Part shown: piece by piece, positions 9,622 to 13,348 of the stretch
Layout: each line of letters starts with the position of its first letter
Numbering within the stretch: the first letter of the stretch is position 1
Assembly (NCBI RefSeq): GCF_001949145.1
Contig: NW_019091575.1
Location: 217,781 to 231,128, forward strand
DNA from: Acanthaster planci
Taxonomy: Eukaryota; Echinodermata; Asteroidea; Valvatida; Acanthasteridae
Direction of reading: 5' to 3'
DNA length: 13,348 nucleotides
The notes under the pieces: generated by a model
What the model was told of the DNA's origin: nothing
Database searches by the model: none
Seen by the model: only the letters and a program-made list of their open reading frames with translations
Translations under genes and position numbers: made by a program

Positions 9622-9765
9622 CTGGGAAACTGCGCATCCGGGATCGGGAGTCGAAGTCGAGCGCGCGAGTATTGTGACGTCACAAAAGTCTCCATGACGA
9701 CGCGCGGATGCGCACGCAACATGCCGCGCGAGACGCTCGAGAGCGCGACTCTGAAACGAGGGACG
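9622..9765 (+). repeat. left 144-bp terminal inverted repeat
   Basis: Pairs with 11608-11751. It contains a perfect CRE palindrome within TTGTGACGTCACAA, at 9675-9682, and is rich in CG dinucleotides (GCGCGCGAG, ACGACGCGCGGATGCGC). Open frames here are also present in the right copy and are read from the repeat itself. Confidence 0.93.
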
Positions 9766-9978
9766 CTAGCTAGTCCCTTAGGTCTTTCGGTGCATCCGGT
9801 ACTATACATAGAGCACCGGCAAAAGGTCATTGATCTCCGAAAAAACTCCTAGCCAGTCCCTTAGGTCTTTCGGTGAATTTGTTACTATATATAGAGCACT
9901 AGCAAAAGGTCAATGATCTCCGAAAAACTCCCAAGCCAGTGCCTTAGGTCGTTCGGTGAATTTGTTACTAAATATAGA
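9766..9978 (+). repeat. 83-bp tandem repeat, about 2.6 copies
   Basis: Units start at 9766, 9849 and 9932, exactly 83 apart. The core reads AGCCAGTCCCTTAGGTC, then TTCGGTGAATTTGTTACTA, then ATATAGAGCA and GGTCAATGATCTCCGAAAAA. The first unit directly abuts the left TIR. The third stops after the TATATAG-like part. Confidence 0.9.
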
Positions 9979-10185
9979 TTTAATCCCAAGTCATATTTAA
10001 ACAATGTAAACATCATTGATGCTGCATTATCGGTGATGTAAAGTATTAGTAAAGCATTACATTGCGGTTGTTGCATGATTCCATTGCATATTCATAACAT
10101 CGGTAAACAGTTGATTGTCATATCCTTTAATCCTAACAAAATTTACAAGTTCGATGTTGAATGGTACGCTTGCATCTCCTCCGCC
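9979..10185. other. element interior without recognised feature
   Basis: AT-rich sequence between the 83-bp array and the minus-strand ORF. If the donor-like site at the end of that ORF is used, this would be intronic. Confidence 0.4.
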
Positions 10186-10668
10186 TCACCGAGTCCTATG
10201 CCATACGTAGTGCGTTGGACAGTCTAGTATCCCTCCATAGGGATTGAATAATGTCTCATCGGTCAATACATCGATCCTCGTACTAGTAGATTCATTCAGA
10301 CGAGTCGAATACATGTACATTCCTCTCACTAGTCCATCATGGTTTCTGTAGTTCCATCTCCATTCGAGTTGGGTGGCTTCGGTCCTGTCTATAGTAGTTA
10401 CTTGATCCATGTCTGTGAACGGAGTCTCCAATATAAACGTACTAGGTGCTCTGAACCATCTAGAAAACTTCCTGTTGTGCATATGTTCGTCTGGTGATCC
10501 TTGTCTGACGGGTCGATCCGATGGTTGTTCCATTGCAGCTCGGGTATTCATCGCATCACTCATGTGAACGGTTCGGCTCATGAACAACAAATAAAAGACA
10601 TACGCTAGTATTAGGTCTTTAAGCCTGTAGTTGTTTATTCTTAGAATAAACAAACAAATACATTTCAT
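10186..10668 (-). CDS. unrecognised 160-codon ORF inside the TIR element
   Basis: I do not recognise this protein. The N-terminal 30 residues include a hydrophobic run (LILAYVFYLLFM), but several Met codons follow (MSRTVHMSDAM), and upstream of the second group the DNA has a pyrimidine-rich tract ending in AG (TTTGTTGTTCATGAG). The real coding part may therefore start as an exon near 10578. The C-terminal part is polar and non-repetitive (SRWFRAPSTF, LEWRWNYRNHDGLVRG, ETLFNPYGGILDCP), which looks more protein-like than its surroundings. The stop TGA lies inside a donor-like ACTCG|GTGAGG (exon end 10190), so the ORF may be one internal exon of a longer gene. It could be a transposase exon, a captured host exon or a chance frame. 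One ACATGTAC motif at 10312 falls within it. Confidence 0.4.
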   Translation of the reverse strand: MKCICLFILRINNYRLKDLILAYVFYLLFMSRTVHMSDAMNTRAAMEQPSDRPVRQGSPDEHMHNRKFSRWFRAPSTFILETPFTDMDQVTTIDRTEATQLEWRWNYRNHDGLVRGMYMYSTRLNESTSTRIDVLTDETLFNPYGGILDCPTHYVWHRTR

Positions 10669-10720
10669 ATCATCAGCTACGAATGTACAACCTTGTTGAA
10701 GTCACTCCAACGTAGAGACT

Positions 10721-10850
10721 CCCAACGTATGCCTTTTGTCCGTTCGTCATTTGGTTACTATATATATACCTTGTATCTGAAAGGGCAATGCCCTGCAATA
10801 ACTCCCGACCATAGCCTTCTGTCTGTAGGTGATTTAAATACTATCAATAG
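10721..10850 (+). repeat. two degenerate copies of the 83-bp unit
   Basis: ACTCCCAACGTATGCCTTTT...GGTTACTATATATA (from 10718) and ACTCCCGACCATAGCCTTCT...AAATACTATCAATAG (from 10801) resemble the 83-bp unit ACTCCCAAGCCAGTGCCTTA...TTGTTACTAAATATAG and are spaced about 82 apart. The minus-strand ORF lies between these and the better copies. Confidence 0.6.
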
Positions 10851-10899
10851 CCTGTGGAAGCCTACTGGCAATGCATAGTACCCTAAAGCAGGGCATTGC
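10785..10899. repeat. 12-bp perfect inverted repeat
   Basis: GCAATGCCCTGC at 10785-10796 and its exact reverse complement GCAGGGCATTGC at 10888-10899 enclose 91 bases that hold the last degenerate 83-bp unit. This could fold as a stem. Confidence 0.75.
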
Positions 10900-10909
10900 A
10901 TAAGGATCA

Positions 10910-10980
10910 ACTTCGACGTCTCGACGAGCCGATTGTTTTATTGGTGAAGAAGACTTCACCAACTAATTACTCTAAAAGTC
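10910..10980 (+). repeat. direct repeat A of about 70 bp, copy 1
   Basis: ACTTCGACGT, then CGAC, then GATTGTTTTATT and TTCACCAACTAA recur at 11281-11350 (ACTTCGACGT, GGATTGTTTTATT, TTCACTAACTAA). This copy also holds a 9-bp hairpin TTGGTGAAG/CTTCACCAA. Confidence 0.75.
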
Positions 10981-11205
10981 AAGAAGGAATGGAAGGAATA
11001 CAATGAAATGGAATGTAATGCAATGAAATGCAATGGAGAATAAATGCACGTAAACTAACAATGTTACTCTAGTCTCGCTCTCTTTTCGTCTGTCATTCTT
11101 TTGGTCTCTCGGTCTCTCATCTCCAGTCTGCTCCGCTTCCTTGAGCCTCATTCGATCCCTCGCTCTCTCTCTCTTTCTCTCTGTCGCGCCGCTCGAAAGA
11201 TACCA
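10981..11205. repeat. low-complexity DNA: AATG-rich then pyrimidine-rich
   Basis: 10981-11040 is a degenerate GGAATG/CAATG array. From about 11090 to 11205 the plus strand is CT-rich, with CTCTCTCTCTTTCTCTCT near 11165. The minus-strand open frame through it has a charged, biased composition and is not a credible gene. Confidence 0.7.
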
Positions 11206-11280
11206 AAAGCACATCAGGAAGAGCAATAGAAAGACGAGAGAATGAGGGCGGGGACTAGAAAGAGAGAGGAGGCAGAAACG

Positions 11281-11350
11281 ACTTCGACGTGGCGACGTCT
11301 GGATTGTTTTATTAGCGAAGGCTTCTTCACTAACTAAATAATCGGGAAGT
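11281..11350 (+). repeat. direct repeat A, copy 2
   Basis: Diverged second copy of 10910-10980, 371 bases downstream in the same orientation. AAGTCGAA-like short repeats follow it. Confidence 0.75.
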
Positions 11351-11539
11351 CGAAAAGTCGAAGGTGAATTCTCGCTCTCTCATAGGCCCAGTGCAGAAAT
11401 AAAAGGGAGGGTCCTCTACCCGCGAGGCGAGTTGACAAGTCGATTTTGTGCAGGTTTCAATGGGATTTCTCTGATCCTCTGAAGGGCGCCCTCTCTCCTA
11501 ACAGTCGTTTTCTTAGTCGATTTTGACTTTTTTTAGGTT

Positions 11540-11566
11540 GTTTCCATAGCAACCATTGTGACGTCA
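11540..11566. promoter_or_regulatory. RFX X-box-like site next to a CRE
   Basis: GTTTCCATAGCAAC (11540-11553) fits the RFX X-box consensus GTNRCC-N(0-3)-RGYAAC. Five bases later TGACGTCA (11559-11566) is a perfect palindromic CRE. The order RFX then CREB is that of the X1-X2 boxes of vertebrate MHC class II promoters. It lies about 40 bp inside the right TIR. Regulatory function is inferred from motif match only. Confidence 0.45.
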
Positions 11567-11607
11567 CAATGCCCATGCGCTCTAATGAATGGAAGAGCGC
11601 CCTCACT

Positions 11608-11751
11608 CGTCCCTCGTTTCAGAGTCGCGCTCTCGAGCGTCTCGCGCGGCACATTGCGTGCGCATCCGCGCGTCGTCATGGTGACTTTTGTGACGTCACA
11701 ATACTCGCACGCTCGACTTCGACTCCCGATCCCGGATGCGCAGTTTCCCAG
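11608..11751 (-). repeat. right 144-bp terminal inverted repeat
   Basis: Reverse complement of 9622-9765 with about four mismatches. CRE TGACGTCA at 11691-11698. Confidence 0.93.
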
Positions 11752-12580
11752 CGGACAACTTACAGTAAGTTTATCAACTTACATAGTTTGAGGTTAAAAG
11801 AAAAACAAAGTCACCTGGATTTGAACAAGACTAACATTTTTGTCGCATTGGCACGCCATAAAAATTCAACTAGCAACACAACTGCTGAAATGCTGCCTGC
11901 CTTCGGAAGAATGAAACTTACCCAAGTAGACGATAATTAAGTTTGGAATATTTGGCAATCGATTATGTATTTTTGGCTCAATTGGAAATTAGTTAGAAAG
12001 TGTCTAACTAAAATACATGTAGCCCCCAAAATATACAAATTATAAACATTTCAGTGTTACAACTGGAAACTTTATCAAAGTCAGAGATAAAATCACATCC
12101 TTCCCTGCCCTTGTGAACTTGTTTCTACTACCCCGACAATTGTTTCCAGTGCGTGTAATGTGTCATCCAATGAAATGTCCTATCCACATGACATATGAAA
12201 TAACATGCTGAGCAGTCTGCTCAAACTGTAAAAATACAAATAAACACTGTACTAACTTTTAATTCACCATTTGGTACTGTGTCTTATTACTTTTCATGAT
12301 GCCATAAAGGCAACACTGTATTTCGAAAATCAGTGTAATTACTCACAAACAATCCAATTAAAGCATGTCAGTCAGCGGGTCACAACATTTATCCAATAGA
12401 AGCCAACTGTCATGCCCAGCGCCCACGTGAATATAGGGCCGTTTTCCAATACTCAACTGTTTTTTTACTTTCTGACTTTGAGGTTGTAAATGCATAGAAG
12501 TCTGATAGTGCCGCTTTCTAAGCACCATTTATTGAATGATTTCACTCGCGTTGTTCTGGTATTTTCCAGTCTTTTTGCCT
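11752..12580. other. non-coding stretch, no gene seen
   Basis: AT-rich sequence with no supported exon or repeat apart from one TACATGTA near 12015. An E-box CACGTG lies near 12424. Confidence 0.5.
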
Positions 12581-12584
12581 TCAC

Positions 12585-12622
12585 CCATTCAATTTCAACG
12601 GGCTCGCTCTCACAGTCGCCAT
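12585..12622 (-). CDS. possible first coding exon (candidate 5' exon of the oxidase gene)
   Basis: On the minus strand AAGATGGCG gives a good start context (also a YY1-like core) and opens MATVRASPLKLN plus GG before the donor GG|GTGAAG. The next in-frame codon without splicing is TGA. Joined to the acceptor at 4349, the frame reads GGT GCA AGG ATG, so the exon would fuse in frame to the oxidase ATG exon as LNGARMVHK. There is a one in three chance of this by accident. No homology supports these 12 residues. Confidence 0.3.
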
Positions 12623-12785
12623 CTTTAAAATAAGGTCGTTGAACATTACATGTACATCACTTGACCCCTCATCGTCTCGACGGCTGTTCCATGTCGAGAC
12701 ATATAGGCCTAGTATTACACGGACTGAGCGATAAGATAATATATGTACCAATGTGCTCTTCCAAAACTTGGGCAGCAGTTTAGAT
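12623..12785. promoter_or_regulatory. possible bidirectional start region
   Basis: This short interval separates two divergent, well-placed ATGs. It holds a perfect 8-bp inverted repeat GTCTCGAC/GTCGAGAC (12674-12700, 11-nt loop) and a TACATGTACAT motif near 12648. No clear TATA box was chosen. This is a positional inference. Confidence 0.25.
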
Positions 12786-12840
12786 ATGGAGGATGGAGCA
12801 GTAGCGAGAGTCCGTGCCACAGAAGTGGGGCTAGGATGGT
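12786..12840 (+). CDS. possible first exon of a divergent plus-strand gene
   Basis: From the ATG at 12786 the frame reads MEDGAVARVRATEVGLGW. Donor-like sites follow closely (ATG|GTGCGT at 12839 and TGC|GTAAAG about 10 nt later), and the sequence is GC-richer than its surroundings. No protein family is recognised. The continuing open frame to 13046 runs into palindromic repeats and is unlikely to be coding. Confidence 0.2.
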
Positions 12841-12850
12841 GCGTGCGTAA

Positions 12851-12925
12851 AGACATCATGTACATGTTACATCATGTTCATGTACAGTACATGATGTACA
12901 ACTGTACGTACACGTACATGTACAT
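12851..12925. repeat. cluster of ACATGT/GTAC palindromes
   Basis: Nearly every base belongs to a nested palindrome, for example CATGTACAGTACATG (12879-12893) and CGTACATGTACAT near 12913. It could extrude as a cruciform. Confidence 0.8.
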
Positions 12926-12971
12926 CCCCATGGTCGCTGTTTTCACCGGCGTGATCAGCAGCGTAGCGAGC

Positions 12972-13001
12972 GGGGGGGTGTGGGAGGTGTTGAACCCCCC
13001 C
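12972..13001. repeat. G7/C7 hairpin
   Basis: Seven G at 12972-12978 and seven C at 12995-13001 can pair around a 16-nt loop. Confidence 0.6.
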
Positions 13002-13013
13002 AATAATTCTTTT

Positions 13014-13092
13014 CAGTCGGCAAATAAAGGGTCAGTCGGCAAATGAAACTGAAATTGACGTCATGAATTATTGACGTACATCGACCAGTCGG
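13014..13092 (+). repeat. CAGTCGGC short repeats with a CRE between
   Basis: CAGTCGGCAAATAAAGGGT (13014) is followed 19 bases later by CAGTCGGCAAATGAAACTG (13033), and CAGTCGG recurs at 13086. A TGACGTCA site lies at 13056-13063. Confidence 0.65.
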
Positions 13093-13348
13093 CCACCAGC
13101 GTTTCCCTGAAGCTGCCTGGAGGTGTGTAATGCTTACAAAATAACTGCTAGCCAACTGAGGATTAACATCAGTTTTGTCTGAATCTGCCCGTCCTACGGT
13201 CCAAAGTCAGGTTGCGGAGTCCTGTGTGTATTTTATATGTGCCTGTCCGAGTCGTAGCCAATCGCGATTGCCGCGCGTGGTCCCACTCAGTTTCCTTACA
13301 TACAAGAGGTTCATGTACAGTACTATAGTACGTGTGTATACGTGAATT
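13093..13348. other. right edge, no gene seen
   Basis: There is no supported coding sequence. It has palindromes AATCGCGATT (13260-13269, preceded by CC, forming a CCAAT box) and GTACTATAGTAC (13320-13331). Confidence 0.4.

Larger units (their letters stand above)
9622..11751. mobile_element. 2,130-bp DNA element with 144-bp terminal inverted repeats, superfamily unassigned
   Basis: The ends 9622-9765 and 11608-11751 are reverse complements with about four mismatches in 144. Sequence similarity stops sharply outside both, which defines the borders. The termini read CTGGGAAACTGCGCATCC. The TIRs are much more GC-rich than the flanks. The contents in order are 83-bp repeats, a 160-codon minus-strand ORF, two degenerate 83-bp repeats, a direct-repeat pair with low-complexity DNA between, and an X-box/CRE module. 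No transposase motif was recognised, so it may be non-autonomous. No matching target-site duplication was seen (flanks ACTCGA and CGGACA). Confidence 0.85.

Noticed and set aside
9555-9830. 91-codon minus-strand ORF and its relatives at 11558-11791 and 11569-11940 (plus)
   Set aside because: They share the same peptide because they are read from the two TIR copies; coding extends into unrelated flanks on each side, so this is repeat sequence, not a gene.
9766-9978. CRISPR-like array
   Set aside because: The 83-bp units repeat over their full length without unique spacers, in a eukaryotic transposon setting.
9622-11751. Parvovirus-like genome, because the terminal repeats are about 145 bp
   Set aside because: The TIRs do not fold as the nested hairpins of such ends, no Rep or capsid motif is recognisable, and a DNA transposon explains the layout.
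12955-13155. 66-codon minus ORF with a Pro-rich segment
   Set aside because: It is read through the G7/C7 hairpin and the CAGTCGG repeats; no motif recognised.

Overview
The window looks like nuclear DNA of an invertebrate animal, most likely a marine one. It is AT-rich, its one recognisable host gene is broken into short exons with GT/AG borders, and the rest is introns, decayed transposons and short inverted repeats. The palindrome TACATGTA occurs roughly 35 times in 13.3 kb, where well under one would be expected by chance. I recall this motif as common in echinoderms and some other marine invertebrates, but that is an impression and the species is not determined. I see no bacterial operon, rRNA, tRNA or CRISPR array.

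Region 1-4348 (minus strand) holds the 5' half of a D-amino-acid/D-aspartate oxidase gene (FAD-dependent DAO/DDO family). Three exons are clear: 4341-4151 (dinucleotide-binding motif), 3316-3199 and 2492-2413. A 24-nt mini-exon at 1442-1419 is plausible. Its introns hold a 185-bp fold-back element (1756-1940). The C-terminal exons were not found and probably lie beyond the left edge. A 38-nt coding exon candidate at 12622-12585 joins in frame to the acceptor just upstream of the oxidase ATG. If that is real, the gene spans the window and all transposons from 4.3 to 12.6 kb sit in one large first intron.

Region 4349-7350 has no gene that I can support. It holds an inverted pair of about 155-160-bp repeats (4473-4633 and 6508-6662), one copy ending in a hairpin.

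Region 7351 to about 9612 is a decayed hAT transposon. It has a CAGGGTTGG-type 5' end, a broken BED zinc finger, a likely intron, remnants of the DUF659/RNase H-like core with an internal deletion, and a well preserved hAT C-terminal dimerisation domain. Several frameshifts and stops show it is dead.

Region 9622-11751 is a different DNA element of 2,130 bp with 144-bp terminal inverted repeats about 97% identical. Inside are 83-bp repeats (about 2.6 good copies, then two degenerate ones 740 bp away), an unrecognised 160-codon minus-strand ORF bordered by splice-like sites, a 70-bp direct repeat and low-complexity DNA. Near the right end an RFX X-box-like site lies next to a CRE; each TIR also contains a CRE. 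I cannot assign a superfamily.

Region 11752-13348 is mostly non-coding, with a possible bidirectional start region around 12585-12840, a dense ACATGT palindrome cluster near 12851-12925, and short tandem repeats near 13014.
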